DNA of 64,000 nt from Pelagibius sp. (GCA_028280305.1 JANQMC010000034.1:62001-126000); one strand, 5' to 3'; numbered from the stretch's first letter, positions 8,894 through 18,385 are shown. The notes: generated by a model not told the origin, from the sequence alone. A program made the numbers and translations.

Positions 8894-9829
8894 CTAAAGC
8901 CCCTCGCGGCCGATGAAGCGGTGGCGGATACGCTCACAGATCAAATCGATGCTGGCGACCGTCACCAGGATGATTAGAAAGAGCGCGGAAATGTCGGTGT
9001 AGTACTGAAAAGAGATCGCGGTGCGGATCTCCTGGCCCAAACCGCCGGCGCCGACGAAGCCGATGATGGAGGAGGAGCGTACGTTGATCTCAAAACGTAG
9101 CAGCGTGTAGCTGACATGATTGGGCAGAACCTGCGGAACCACGGCAAAGCGGACCATCTGCACCCAGTTGGCCCCGGCGGCGCGGAGCCCCTCCGGCGCC
9201 TTCATATCGATGTTCTCGTTCACTTCCGAATAGAGCTTGCCCAGCGCACCCATCGTGTGCACCGCGATGGCCAGCACGCCGGCCATGGGGCCGATCCCGA
9301 AACAGAAGACGAAGATCAGGGCGTAAACCAGTTCCGGTACCGTGCGGGCGATTTCCAGCAGGCGGCGGCAGAAGAAGAGAATGCCGCGGTTCGGCATCAG
9401 GTTGCGCGACGCGGGGAAGCTCAGCAGAAAGGCGCCGAGAACGCCGAAGACCGTTGCCAGGAAAGCAATCAGAACGGTTTCGATCAGAAGTTTAAACCAC
9501 AGCCGGAACGGCAGGAACCATTCCGCCAGATCCGCGGCGAGGCTCTCCCAGCGCAAGACCGGCAGGATCTTGACGATGAATTCATGCAATCGCGGCAGGC
9601 CGTTCCAGATCCTCACCGGGTCGAACTCGCCGATGACCACGGCGATGCCCAGGCAAATTGTGAACACGACGAGGTAGATCAGGTCCATCCGGCGTTTACG
9701 CCGCCGTGCTGCTGCGTAGCTTCGGCGAAAGCGCGACACCGCGTCGCTGTCGGGGGAGAGTGTGAGCTCGGTCAAGGTTTGGAGGCTGCTGTCTAAGGAG
9801 CAAAACTTGAGGTGAATGGCCGCCGGCAC
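8894..9829 (-). CDS. phnE: Phosphonate ABC transporter permease PhnE (first)
   Basis: This permease has an EAA-type loop (EGLRAAGANWVQMVRFAVVPQVLP) and the C-terminal GFVGAGGLGQEI typical of PhnE. The start is uncertain. The longest form begins at a GTG (9829) that falls in the loop of a perfect inverted repeat; a TTG at 9775 would give 293 residues and a better family fit. It pairs with the permease downstream. The paired permeases are similar in length and motifs but clearly diverged. Confidence 0.92.
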   Translation of the reverse strand: MPAAIHLKFCSLDSSLQTLTELTLSPDSDAVSRFRRSYAAARRRKRRMDLIYLVVFTICLGIAVVIGEFDPVRIWNGLPRLHEFIVKILPVLRWESLAADLAEWFLPFRLWFKLLIETVLIAFLATVFGVLGAFLLSFPASRNLMPNRGILFFCRRLLEIARTVPELVYALIFVFCFGIGPMAGVLAIAVHTMGALGKLYSEVNENIDMKAPEGLRAAGANWVQMVRFAVVPQVLPNHVSYTLLRFEINVRSSSIIGFVGAGGLGQEIRTAISFQYYTDISALFLIILVTVASIDLICERIRHRFIGREGL

Positions 9830-9855
9830 CCGTCAGAGGCGGCGGCCATTCACCT
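9810..9855 (-). terminator. Strong stem-loop between phnD and phnE
   Basis: A perfect 15-bp inverted repeat (aggtgaatggccgcc at 9810-9824 with its complement at 9841-9855) lies just after the phnD stop. It has no downstream T-tract. Such hairpins between a binding-protein gene and its permease genes commonly give partial termination or protect the 5' transcript, raising binding protein over permease. Confidence 0.7.
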
Positions 9856-9860
9856 ACGGT

Positions 9861-10790
9861 TCAGCTGCCGCGGTTGCGGCGGATCTTGCGAATCTCGTCG
9901 CGCATTTCGACGATCCACTCATAACGCTCGTGGTCAACGCGAATCCAACCAACCTGCTTGGGGTTGGCGGTCATGGCGGCGAAGGCCTCTGGGTCTTTTT
10001 CCGGAATCTCCATCAGCATGGTCGCGATCTGCTCTTTCATCTCGCCGGGCAGGTTCTTGCGGGCGGTGAAGGGGCCGGAGGTAATCTCCGGGGATTTCCA
10101 GATCGGGCAGACGACGCCGGAATCGATCATGCCCTTCTTGACCATCCGCTGCGGGATGCCCGATTCTTCGTTGGTCATATAGGTGGCGGCCGCATCGAAC
10201 TGGCCATTGGTCACACCCAAAACGCCGGTTTCGTGAGCACCAGCAAAGGGCGTTGCAGCGAAATAGGTTTCCGGGTCGTAACCCTGTTTCAGCAGGTTGT
10301 AATAGGGCACCGCATAGCCTGAGGTGGAGTCCGGATCGGCGAAGGCCAGGGTCTTGCCCTTCAGGTCCTCAATCTTCTCATAGCCGCTGTCGCAGCGCAC
10401 CGTGACGATGGAGTAGTAGCCGGTGCTGCCGTCGGCCTGCTTGCGCGATACCAGTGGTTCGACACCGCCTTCGGTTTCCTTGTAGGCTGCGGCATAGGAT
10501 GAAGAACCAAAGAAGGCGAATTCGATCTGGTCGGCGGCGATGGCCTGAATGACGCCGTCGTAGGAAGACGCAGTGTAGATCTTCACCGGTAGGCCGGTTT
10601 CTTTCTCCAGATACTGCTTGAACTTGGTATAGCGCTGAATGCGGTCCTTTTCATTCTCGCCGGAGAGGATTCCGAAGCGAAGTTCCTTGAAGTCCGATTT
10701 CCATTCGCCAGCAACGGCATGTTGAATGGAAGCGCCAGCAACGAGCGTGGCGGCGAGGGCGGCACTGCCCAGAAAAAGGCTGCGAAACAT
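9861..10790 (-). CDS. phnD: Phosphonate-binding periplasmic protein PhnD
   Basis: The 309-residue protein has a signal peptide of about 27 residues ending AVAG, then the PhnD/PstS-like fold: LRFGILSGEN near the N-terminus, the ASSYDGVI segment, FFGSSSYAAAY and LAFADPDSTSGY, which form the phosphonate pocket in this family. It captures phosphonates in the periplasm for PhnE/PhnC. The C-terminal helix is strongly charged. It lies 65 bp after phnC. Confidence 0.95.
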   Translation of the reverse strand: MFRSLFLGSAALAATLVAGASIQHAVAGEWKSDFKELRFGILSGENEKDRIQRYTKFKQYLEKETGLPVKIYTASSYDGVIQAIAADQIEFAFFGSSSYAAAYKETEGGVEPLVSRKQADGSTGYYSIVTVRCDSGYEKIEDLKGKTLAFADPDSTSGYAVPYYNLLKQGYDPETYFAATPFAGAHETGVLGVTNGQFDAAATYMTNEESGIPQRMVKKGMIDSGVVCPIWKSPEITSGPFTARKNLPGEMKEQIATMLMEIPEKDPEAFAAMTANPKQVGWIRVDHERYEWIVEMRDEIRKIRRNRGS

Positions 10791-10855
10791 GGATCAAGTC
10801 TCCTTCGGCGGGTGAGTTGAAGAGATGGATCTGCGGAAAATAGACCGACGGCGGT

Positions 10856-11719
10856 TCACGCCGAGAGCGCGACCTGCCTGCCATTTGTGTCAGGCTGTGT
10901 ACCAGGCCTCCCGGGCTGCATTCCATCAAGCGGCAGATTCGGCAAGGCGGTGGAGGTGACGGTCTCCGAAATCGAGTCATCTTCGCCGGCAGCACCATAA
11001 ATCTTGCGCACCACGGTCTGGGTCAACTGCTCCGCCGCGCCGTCGAAAACCACACGGCCGGCCTTCATCCCGACAATGCGGTGGCAGTAGCTGCGGGCAG
11101 TGTCGAGTGTATGGAGGTTGCAGACGACCGTGATGCCGCTGTCCCGGTTGATCCTTCGCAAAGCTTCCATGACGCGGGTTGCGTTGCGGGGATCCAAAGA
11201 GGCAATCGGTTCATCGGCAAGGATGATCTTCGGTTGCTGCAACATGGCGCGGGCGATGGCGACGCGCTGCTGTTGACCGCCGGAGAGCGTGTCGGCGCGC
11301 TGCAGGGCCTGGTCAGCAAGGTCGAGGCGGTCGAGCGCTGTGATGGCCAGAGTGCGCTCTTCTTCGGTGAAGCGCTTTACAAGCGACGATAGGGTGCCGC
11401 GGCTGTTGATCCTGCCGATCAGCACATTGGTCAGGACGTCCAGCCGATTGACCAGGTTGAACTGTTGAAAGATCATCGCGCAGTCTGCACGCCAGGCAAG
11501 CAGGTCACGCCCTTTCAGCTTTGTGACATCAGTGCCGCTGAAATGTATCCCGCCACCGGAAGGCTCCAGCAGGCGATTGAGTAAGCGCAGCAGGGTCGAC
11601 TTCCCGGCTCCGGAGCGGCCGATGATCCCGACCATCTGGCCTTCCGGTATCTTCAGGGAAACATCGGCTACTGCCGCAACGCTACCGAAGTTCTTACCAA
11701 GTGCGGAGATTTCCAACAT
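10856..11719 (-). CDS. phnC: Phosphonate ABC transporter ATP-binding protein PhnC
   Basis: The 287-residue ATPase has Walker A GRSGAGKS at about 34-41, the signature LSGGQQQR, Walker B IILADEP and an H-loop in VVCNLHTLD. It powers import through the two PhnE proteins. It is longer than the typical 250-260 residues, owing to a C-terminal tail of about 35 residues after the usual end. It is the first gene of the minus-strand transporter operon. No convincing Pho box was found in the 400 bp upstream. Confidence 0.95.
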   Translation of the reverse strand: MLEISALGKNFGSVAAVADVSLKIPEGQMVGIIGRSGAGKSTLLRLLNRLLEPSGGGIHFSGTDVTKLKGRDLLAWRADCAMIFQQFNLVNRLDVLTNVLIGRINSRGTLSSLVKRFTEEERTLAITALDRLDLADQALQRADTLSGGQQQRVAIARAMLQQPKIILADEPIASLDPRNATRVMEALRRINRDSGITVVCNLHTLDTARSYCHRIVGMKAGRVVFDGAAEQLTQTVVRKIYGAAGEDDSISETVTSTALPNLPLDGMQPGRPGTQPDTNGRQVALSA

Positions 11720-12119
11720 CCTAACCCCCCAAGTGACGCCTAAGGTAACTGGCGCCTCGGCGCCCCTCTCTTTCGCGTGGCGGGCAAAAAAGCCCTTGGC
11801 AATTACATCCAGTCGTCTAGATGATTCTAACGGCTGTTGTGCATATCATCGCCGAGTTCGCCCGGACAGATGTGCGCACGCAACGCCTCTAGGATCGCGA
11901 CCCTCTATGCCGCCTTGAGCAGGCGCTGCGGTTTTCTCCGCAGGGCGCCCTTTCGCGCAAAGACATCTTCTTTGATCAACAGGGAGAGCCTAACAAGATG
12001 CTGATGACACCTATGTGACGCCGAAGTCACGCTTCGGCGTCATTCCCTAGGCCTTTAAGTCAATACATCTACTTGGCGGGTTTTGCCTGACTGGAAAGCA
12101 AAACGCAGGTACGAACTCT
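11720..12119. other. Intergenic region upstream of phnC
   Basis: About 400 bp lie between phnC and the response-regulator gene, both on the minus strand, so phnC probably has its own promoter here. The region holds a perfect hairpin at 12017-12041. A 6-codon ORF with an AGGGAG site (plus strand, 11998) precedes that hairpin but is too short to call. No clear Pho box or other known operator was found. Confidence 0.5.
12017..12041 (-). terminator. Hairpin downstream of the response regulator
   Basis: A perfect 10-bp stem (gacgccgaag with cttcggcgtc) and a 5-nt loop lie about 80 bp past the stop of the response regulator. There is no long T-run, so it is a moderate-strength terminator candidate separating the two-component genes from phnC. 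Confidence 0.55.
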
Positions 12120-12842
12120 CTAGCCCTTGGCGGTGGAGAAGATGTAGCCGGCGCCGCGCACGGTCTTGATGACCTGGGGCTTCGCGGGGTCGCTTTCGAT
12201 CTTGCGCCTTATGCGGGCGATACGGATATCGATCGAGCGGTCGAAGGGTTCCCAATCACGGTTGTGCGCGAGGTTCAGCAATTGGTCGCGGGTAAGCACA
12301 CGGTTTGGATTGTCCGCAAAGGCTTTCAGCAGGTCGAATTCCATGCTGGTCAGCGGCACTTCAAGCCCCGAGGCTTCGAAAAGCTTGTGGGATTCCAGGT
12401 TCAGGGTGAACTCGCCGAAGGGCACCACACGCGCAGCGCTGTCCGTACCGCCGGCGGCGGCTTCTTCTTTCTGGGAGGCGCGGCGCAGCACAGACTTTAT
12501 GCGTGCCAGCAGCTCGCGCAGATCGACTGGTTTTGCCAAGTAGTCGTCGGCGCCCATTTCCAGGCCGACAATGCGGTCGACCACCTCGCCGGCCGCGGTC
12601 AGCATGATGATGCCGACCTGCGTGTTCTCGCGCAGGTAGCGCGCCAGGGAGAGGCCGTCTTCTCCCGGCATGCGGATATCCAGCAGGACGAGATCCACAT
12701 CCTTGTCGTCGATGACCTCGCGTAGGCCCTCACCGCCACCGACGGCAGTGACCTGAAAGTCGTGGAGTTCCAGGTATTCCTCAATGGTTTCCCGGATTCC
12801 CGGTTCGTCGTCGACAACGACGATGTGCTTCCGCCCCTGCAT
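12120..12842 (-). CDS. OmpR/PhoB-family response regulator
   Basis: The protein (240 residues from the ATG with a GAGGGAG site upstream) has a receiver domain with the acidic pair Asp11-Asp12, phospho-acceptor Asp55 in LLDIRMPG and the lysine in LAKPVD, then a C-terminal winged helix (SMEFDLL, VRGAGYIF). All receiver residues are present. It lies 71 bp downstream of the hybrid histidine kinase, its likely partner. Its position just upstream of phnCDEE invites the idea that it controls them, but nothing in the sequence proves it, and the order is also common for unlinked signalling pairs. Confidence 0.92.
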   Translation of the reverse strand: MQGRKHIVVVDDEPGIRETIEEYLELHDFQVTAVGGGEGLREVIDDKDVDLVLLDIRMPGEDGLSLARYLRENTQVGIIMLTAAGEVVDRIVGLEMGADDYLAKPVDLRELLARIKSVLRRASQKEEAAAGGTDSAARVVPFGEFTLNLESHKLFEASGLEVPLTSMEFDLLKAFADNPNRVLTRDQLLNLAHNRDWEPFDRSIDIRIARIRRKIESDPAKPQVIKTVRGAGYIFSTAKG

Positions 12843-12913
12843 CTCAAAGGCTCCCTCAACTGCTCTCTCAACAGGTCTAACCGGCATTCATTCCGTTCTC
12901 CGCCTTGCGGGGC

Positions 12914-15900
12914 CTAATCGGCCTCGGTTGCGGCTGTTTCCTCACCCTTGCGGCTTTCCTGATTGCGCCCGAGGATCTGATCGACAAGATCGTGAACTTC
13001 CTCAAGCGCAAAAGGCTTTTCGATAAACGGCCGATGGACGCGCTGCAGGAACAGGCGGGCCGAAGGACTCAGCGTGTCGCCGGAAACGAAAGCCGTCCGT
13101 TTCAGAAGTTCGGGGTCGCGCCGCTCCAGTGCCGCGTAGAGGCTGGGCCCGTCCAGGCGGGGCATGCGCACGTCGCTCAGGATCACATCGAAGTCGTCGC
13201 GGTCCAGCATGAGCAGCGCTTTTTCGCCTGAATCCGCAGTCTCCACCCTGTGCCCCTGGACAGCCAGGATGTCTCCGAGCATCTGTGCAACCTCGGGCTC
13301 GTCGTCGATAATCAGAATCGTCGCGCTTTTGCCGGAACGGTCTCGGGCGTTTCGCTTCGTCTTGGTGGCCTGCTGTGTTTCTTCGCGGCTGGCCGGCAGA
13401 TTGACGATAAAGGTCGAGCCTTGGCCGACCCTGCTTTCAGCGCGGATGCGTCCGTCGTGGGCCTCGACGATGCGGTGACTGACCGCCAGGCCGATACCCG
13501 TGCCCTCGCCGATATCCTTGGTGGTGAAGAAGGGTTCGAATATCCGGTTGCGGATGTCTTCGGGAATGCCGGGGCCCGTATCCGTCATCTCAAGAACGAC
13601 TTCTTCACGATGATCGTCGTAGCTCGCGGTGATGTCCAGCTTGCGGGGAGATTGAACCTCCATCATGGCCTGTTGGGCATTAACGGTCAGGTTGGTCACC
13701 ACCTGGTTCATTTGATCGGGATCGGCCCAGACCGGAGGGACCTTGGGGTCGATATCGAGTGTCACCTCGACGTTGGCGGTACGCAGCGAGTAGCCGGTTA
13801 CGTCTAAAGTCGCCTGGATGATATCGCGAAGCTCGACGGCCCGGCGTTCCGGCGGGCGCTGCCGCGCCATGGCAAGGAAGGATTTCACGATCCGCGAGCA
13901 ACGGTCGGCGGCATTGCCGATTTTCGTCGCCCGCTCGATTGTGCGCACGTCGACGGCGGTTTCCTTCATCAACTGAGCATGGCCGACGACGACGGAGAGC
14001 GGATTGTTCAGTTCATGGGCGACGCCGGCGAGGAGCGAGCCGAGGGCGCTCAGTTTTTCGCTTTGATAGAGCGCTTCCCGGTGACGGGCCATTTCAGCTT
14101 CGACCGCGCGCCGTTCGGTCAGGTCATAGGCGCTGGCGACGATCATTTCCTCGCCCTGGTATTCGATCAGGCTGGCGGTGAGAGAAGCCCAGACATGTTT
14201 GCCGTCGGCTTTGCGCAGCTCGACTTCGAATCCCTGCAGGGTCCGTCTCTCGCGCAGCAGTTTCAGGTAGCGTTGCCGGTCCCGGGGGTCGACATAGAGG
14301 TCGGTGATGTATGAAGGCTCCCCCGACTGCTGCATCTGTCCGAACAACGCCCGCGAGGCCGGGCTCTCGTAAATGATGAGGCCGTCGCTGACGCGGGTCA
14401 TGGCGACAGGTACCGGTGAGGCCTCCAGGATGCTGCGTACAAGGTTCTCGCTCTCCCGCAGGGCTCTTTCCATTTCCTTGCGGTTGGTGATGTCGCTGCG
14501 GGTAACCACAATGCCGCCCTGGCGCGTCGGTTGGTTGGCGAACTGGAACCAGCGTCCGTCGGCCTGCTGGAATTCCATCTCGGTACCGAACTGCAGCCGT
14601 AGCGCCTTGCGTTCTTCCAGCCAGGCGTCCACCCGTCCTTCCGCCCCGACATATTGGCCGCGTTCGGCGCCGGTGCGGATGAAATCCGTCCAGGCAACAC
14701 CGGGTTTCAGCACGTCGTTGCTGAGCTTGTTGAAGTCGCGGTAGCGCTGGTTGCATGTAACGAGACGGTCTTCGGCATCGTAGAGGGCGAAGCCTTCGGA
14801 CAGCGACTCGACGGCATCCTGCAGGGTTTCCTGCGCCTGGCGTATCTGCGCTTCCTTGTCGCGTTGTTCGGTCAGGTCGACCACGCCGCCGATGGCGATG
14901 GTCTTGCCGTCATGTTCGCAGAGCCGCGAAAAGACGGCGCCCCAGAAGACCGTGCCGTCGGCCTTGCGGAACAGGGTTTCCCGTCCGTCCAGCCTGCCTG
15001 CCGCAAGCAGTTCATCGGTGCAGGCCCGCCGGTCCGCCGGATCGGCGTAGGCGCGCTCCGACTTGTAATGCTCCGTCACCGGCCAGTCGTAGCCGAGCAG
15101 CGCCGCCGCCGCGGGGCTGTGATAGAGCACGATGCCCGAATCGACGTCGGTGAGCCAGAGCGGGAAGGGGTTGTTCTCGACCAGACTACGGAACTGCTGC
15201 TCGCTTTGCCGCAGGGAAATCTGGGCTTGCTTCAGTTTTGTGATGTCGGTGCGTATATAGACCCGTCCGCCGCCACGAATGGGGTGCGTCGTGGTCTGTT
15301 TCCAGTCGCCGTTCCTTAATTGAAACTCCACCGGCACATCTTCGGACTGGCGGACATGGCTCATCCATAGTTCCGGCGTGATGGACAGACCTTCGATGCT
15401 CTCCCCGTTGATGCTCTGCAACTGCGGCAGCACTTCGCAGTAGTTGTCATAGGTGGAACTGCCCACCATGGATTCCGGGGTTCTGCCATAGATCTCGGAG
15501 AAGGCGGCGTTGCAGAGAACCAGCTTCTCTTCCGCGTCATAGATGGCAAAGCCGTTGGGGATGCTCTCGACGGCGTCCTGGAGCAGTTGCCAGAGATGAT
15601 TGATGGTCGCTTCCGCGCTGACGCGTTCGCTGATGTCGCGCAGTTCAGTGATCACCGCGCGGCTCTTCCCAAGATCGATGGCCGACAGCATCACCTCGAC
15701 CGGTAGCTGACTGCCGCTGTCTCGCCGCGCCGTCAGGGTAAGGGTCTCGGAAGCGGCCTGTTCGCCTTTGCCCTGGAGCAGCCGCTCAACGGCCTCTCTG
15801 AAACTCCCGCGATTGTCCTCGATAAACAGGTCTTCGGCCTGCATGGCTTGGGGGGGGTCGGTTGCGCCGTCAAAAAGCAGCTTGGCGGCAGCGCGGTTAA

Positions 15901-16468
15901 ACTCAGTGATCAGGCCGCCGGGCTTGCAGATCAGGATAGGATGGGCGGCCTGATCAATAATGGCGCTGCGCTGGCTGGCAAGTTCGTCCGGACCGGTTGC
16001 TGCTGTCGGCGTCTTATCGTCGATAAGCGTGACGCAGCCGTTGACGATCGAAGCTGCCGTAGCATCGTGTCCTTCGGCGCTGCCGAGGGACATCTCGTCG
16101 CGACGCCAGGCGTAGTTTTCCGGTCCCATCGCAACTCGGTATTCGACACTGGCTGCCCGGTGCTCAAGGAGATCGGCCAGGGCCGTCCGGTATTGATCCA
16201 GGTCGTCGGGGTGTATCAGGTCGGTGATGGCGGTTTCTGATCCGCGGATCGCATCGCCGGGCTTTCCGAAGTGCCGTTCCGCCCCGGGTCCTACGAAATC
16301 GAGGATCAATTGCTTTTCGACAAGCCGGCCGCGGTAAAGAAGCAGGGCGTGCCGCGAGGCCACGAGGTCAAGCAACTGACGTTCGGCCCCGTTGGACAAG
16401 TCCCAGTCAGAAGGCTTGCCGCCGGGCGTGTCAGGGGCGTTATGGCTATCGGGTGTTGCCCGCGCCAT
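12914..16468 (-). CDS. Hybrid sensor histidine kinase with six PAS domains and a receiver
   Basis: The product is 1184 residues. The start at 16468 is set by a consensus AGGAGG eight bases upstream; longer in-frame openings look non-coding. There is no membrane segment, so it is probably cytosolic. About six PAS domains occupy residues 30-790, then HisKA with His818 in AHELNNPL, an HATPase domain (NAQQAM, DTGPGIP, GTGIGLA) and a C-terminal receiver with Asp1099 in LSDVRMP. The PAS domains include look-alike pairs, with LQDAVES and GFA(I/L)YDAE occurring twice, suggesting internal duplication. No haem or flavin motif was recognised, so the ligand is unknown. Confidence 0.93.
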   Translation of the reverse strand: MARATPDSHNAPDTPGGKPSDWDLSNGAERQLLDLVASRHALLLYRGRLVEKQLILDFVGPGAERHFGKPGDAIRGSETAITDLIHPDDLDQYRTALADLLEHRAASVEYRVAMGPENYAWRRDEMSLGSAEGHDATAASIVNGCVTLIDDKTPTAATGPDELASQRSAIIDQAAHPILICKPGGLITEFNRAAAKLLFDGATDPPQAMQAEDLFIEDNRGSFREAVERLLQGKGEQAASETLTLTARRDSGSQLPVEVMLSAIDLGKSRAVITELRDISERVSAEATINHLWQLLQDAVESIPNGFAIYDAEEKLVLCNAAFSEIYGRTPESMVGSSTYDNYCEVLPQLQSINGESIEGLSITPELWMSHVRQSEDVPVEFQLRNGDWKQTTTHPIRGGGRVYIRTDITKLKQAQISLRQSEQQFRSLVENNPFPLWLTDVDSGIVLYHSPAAAALLGYDWPVTEHYKSERAYADPADRRACTDELLAAGRLDGRETLFRKADGTVFWGAVFSRLCEHDGKTIAIGGVVDLTEQRDKEAQIRQAQETLQDAVESLSEGFALYDAEDRLVTCNQRYRDFNKLSNDVLKPGVAWTDFIRTGAERGQYVGAEGRVDAWLEERKALRLQFGTEMEFQQADGRWFQFANQPTRQGGIVVTRSDITNRKEMERALRESENLVRSILEASPVPVAMTRVSDGLIIYESPASRALFGQMQQSGEPSYITDLYVDPRDRQRYLKLLRERRTLQGFEVELRKADGKHVWASLTASLIEYQGEEMIVASAYDLTERRAVEAEMARHREALYQSEKLSALGSLLAGVAHELNNPLSVVVGHAQLMKETAVDVRTIERATKIGNAADRCSRIVKSFLAMARQRPPERRAVELRDIIQATLDVTGYSLRTANVEVTLDIDPKVPPVWADPDQMNQVVTNLTVNAQQAMMEVQSPRKLDITASYDDHREEVVLEMTDTGPGIPEDIRNRIFEPFFTTKDIGEGTGIGLAVSHRIVEAHDGRIRAESRVGQGSTFIVNLPASREETQQATKTKRNARDRSGKSATILIIDDEPEVAQMLGDILAVQGHRVETADSGEKALLMLDRDDFDVILSDVRMPRLDGPSLYAALERRDPELLKRTAFVSGDTLSPSARLFLQRVHRPFIEKPFALEEVHDLVDQILGRNQESRKGEETAATEAD

Positions 16469-16787
16469 CGCTGGGCCTCCTGTGACGACGTTCTGTTTTT
16501 CGCCTTGGCGGAGGGCCTCTTCACTAGGAAGGTCTTCCGCAGAATCAGCAGGCAAACAGGTTAGCCGAGGGGCGCACCAGAGAAAAGAACCGATGGAATC
16601 AGGGGTTTGCGCCGCAGATGCCGAGCGTTTTCGCAGCTCTACGGCCGCTCCATGCTGTAATGGTCCCGCCATCGATTTAACCCGCCCCGGTAAGATTGAC
16701 CCTGGGTGAAGATCACCCCTTGCGTTCCCCAACTGTGTTGTTGCCCGGATCAGCGCGGCTCCCAACGCGCTGACCCGGGTGTGTTCT
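16469..16787. other. Intergenic region with a hairpin after the DUF1127 gene
   Basis: About 320 bp precede the histidine kinase and should hold its promoter. At 16744-16779, just beyond the stop of the DUF1127 gene, two 14-nt arms (cccggatcagcgcg and cgcgctgacccggg) pair with one wobble and form a likely terminator for that gene. Nothing else was recognised. Confidence 0.55.
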
Positions 16788-17090
16788 TTAGATCCGCATG
16801 CTCTCGCTGCGACCGTGCAACCGCTCTTCGGTCGCCTGTGCTCTGCTGACAATAGACGAGCGGTTCAAGCCGATGTCGCGCAGCATATGGTCGTCCAGCT
16901 TGGAAAGTTCCAAAACAGTCCGGCGGACCCGAAGATCGCGAAACAGCGGACCGAAGGTCCGTGCTGTTAAATCCTTTAAGCTGTGCAAAACCCTGCCTCT
17001 AAGGGAAGGTTTCACGGCTGCGCCAAAGGGGCTGGCCGGTCGAATGCCGGGCAGAACCATCGGCGAGCCAAATAAGTTTGAATTACTCAT
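16788..17090 (-). CDS. DUF1127 family protein
   Basis: The 100-residue protein is basic and carries at its C-terminus the short DUF1127 motif: LSKLDDHMLRDIGLNRSSI. DUF1127 proteins are small arginine-rich alphaproteobacterial proteins; some act in RNA turnover and in phosphate or stress responses. This one is longer than usual because of an N-terminal 45 residues of low-complexity character. The ATG at 17090 has GGTGGA close upstream; an ATG at 17120 is also open. It is a single-gene unit with a hairpin downstream. Confidence 0.8.
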   Translation of the reverse strand: MSNSNLFGSPMVLPGIRPASPFGAAVKPSLRGRVLHSLKDLTARTFGPLFRDLRVRRTVLELSKLDDHMLRDIGLNRSSIVSRAQATEERLHGRSESMRI

Positions 17091-17677
17091 TGCTCCACCA
17101 AGCTCCTGAAAACTCTTCAATCAATTCGTTGTCTGGCAATTCGTTGTCTGGTTCGCCCAAGAAGGCCGGCGACGTCTGTCCTCGCAGTCGCCGATCAACA
17201 TGGCTGCCAGATATAGGCCCGGGCTGTTTCCCGCGGATTTCTCTGTCGGGCGTTTTTCGTATCAATTGTTCGCCGGCCTTCTGGGCGCGCTTGCGGGAGT
17301 TGCGGCTGGCAAAGACGTCGAGGCTGAAGCGCCGGAGCCACTCCCGGTCTGGAGTGCTGGTGATAAACCTAAGTTCCGATAAGGCTTTACAGTATTTGCT
17401 GTTGGGTCATGGAAGAGAGGCTGAGGTTCGCGGGGGCTCCTTAATGGAGCGAAGACGCCGGAAACAATTGAAACAATGGGCTCGAAAGCGATCCTTTGCC
17501 CTGTGTTCGCAGCGTTCGCCACGCGACGGGGCGTTGGGAGGACACAGCATTCGGAATGCGTGCGAGTCTGTGCAGAAATTCGCCTCAATTAGGACATTTG
17601 CTGTTGCGGCGGCGATCCTCCTATCCTTCGTAAAACAGTAACGGAAAAGACATCCGGGCGTCATACGGAGGGCCGCA
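17091..17677. other. Long intergenic region with a 15-bp tandem repeat
   Basis: No convincing gene was found in 587 bp; the open frames here have no recognisable composition or motif. A perfect direct tandem duplication of caattcgttgtctgg occupies 17122-17151. The 3' end provides the ribosome binding site (CGGAGGG) of the next gene. Confidence 0.5.
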
Positions 17678-18385
17678 ATGACTCCTTTGCCCGCATCTGA
17701 TCTGCCGCTTGGCCGGCGGCCGGGGCGCTTAACCGCGTCTTCGGCGCAGGCCGTGACCACGCTGATCGTTGTGTTGTCGGTGGGCGCCGCGGTCCTGCTG
17801 GTGCTGCTGCTGGCCGTTCAGACACGCATTCCGCTCTCGGATCTGACCCGGGACCCCCTCGCCATCATGGGTAAAAAGAGCGCGCCACACCTGGGTTCCC
17901 TGTCCAATCTCGGTGTTTTGCTTTGGTGCATGACAGCAAGCGTCTGCGCCTTCACCGGCCTGCGTCTGGCCGCCGGCGCCGCCGACCGGCGGGCCGGTGT
18001 CTTTCTGTTGGTGGCCGCCGGTTTCACGGCGGTGTTGATGCTCGACGATCTATTCATGTTGCATGAGAATCTGGCTCTGCGGTTTCCGCAGGGGGACATC
18101 GCCTTGTTCACCCTCTATGGACTTCTCGCCCTTGGTTACATCCTGGCTTTTCGGCGCGTTCTGCGCAGATTTGGCGTTTTGGCCCCATTGCTCGCGGTTG
18201 CTCTGCTGGGCGTCAGCGTTGTGGCTGATCTCGGCAGGCTGACCGCGGTTATGCCGGGGAACTGGCCCTGGGTGGTCGAGGATGGGTCGAAATTTGTCGG
18301 TATAGTGCTTTGGGCCGCTTTTCACCTCAGGGTTTCTTGGATATCCGTGCTGCCTGAAGCTCAGAGGTCACAAAAATCCCGTTAA
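17678..18385 (+). CDS. Uncharacterised integral membrane protein with D-D-x4-H-E motif
   Basis: The 235-residue protein has about six hydrophobic segments. Conserved-looking polar residues sit in or near membrane segments: LMLDDLFMLHENL in the middle and VVEDGSKFVGIVLW near the end. A second protein in this window (45533-46366) shares the arrangement (VDEIAMIHEW, then SIEETLEYSGVLLF), so the two are distant paralogues of one unnamed family. Acidic/His motifs in the membrane suggest a metal site or an intramembrane hydrolase, but this is inference. A CGGAGGG site precedes the start. Confidence 0.75.
   Translation: MTPLPASDLPLGRRPGRLTASSAQAVTTLIVVLSVGAAVLLVLLLAVQTRIPLSDLTRDPLAIMGKKSAPHLGSLSNLGVLLWCMTASVCAFTGLRLAAGAADRRAGVFLLVAAGFTAVLMLDDLFMLHENLALRFPQGDIALFTLYGLLALGYILAFRRVLRRFGVLAPLLAVALLGVSVVADLGRLTAVMPGNWPWVVEDGSKFVGIVLWAAFHLRVSWISVLPEAQRSQKSR

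Noticed and set aside
11720-11900. Pho box before phnC
   Set aside because: No pair of CTGTCAT-like direct repeats at the right spacing was found on either strand.
11998-12018. Six-codon ORF with ribosome binding site before a hairpin
   Set aside because: It looks like a leader peptide, but no downstream plus-strand gene exists to be regulated.
12914-16852. 1312-residue version of the histidine kinase
   Set aside because: A consensus AGGAGG lies before the ATG at 16468, and the extra 128 residues upstream look like translated intergenic DNA.
17078-17641. 187-residue plus-strand ORF
   Set aside because: It has odd composition, no motif and spans the promoter side of the DUF1127 gene; treated as non-coding.
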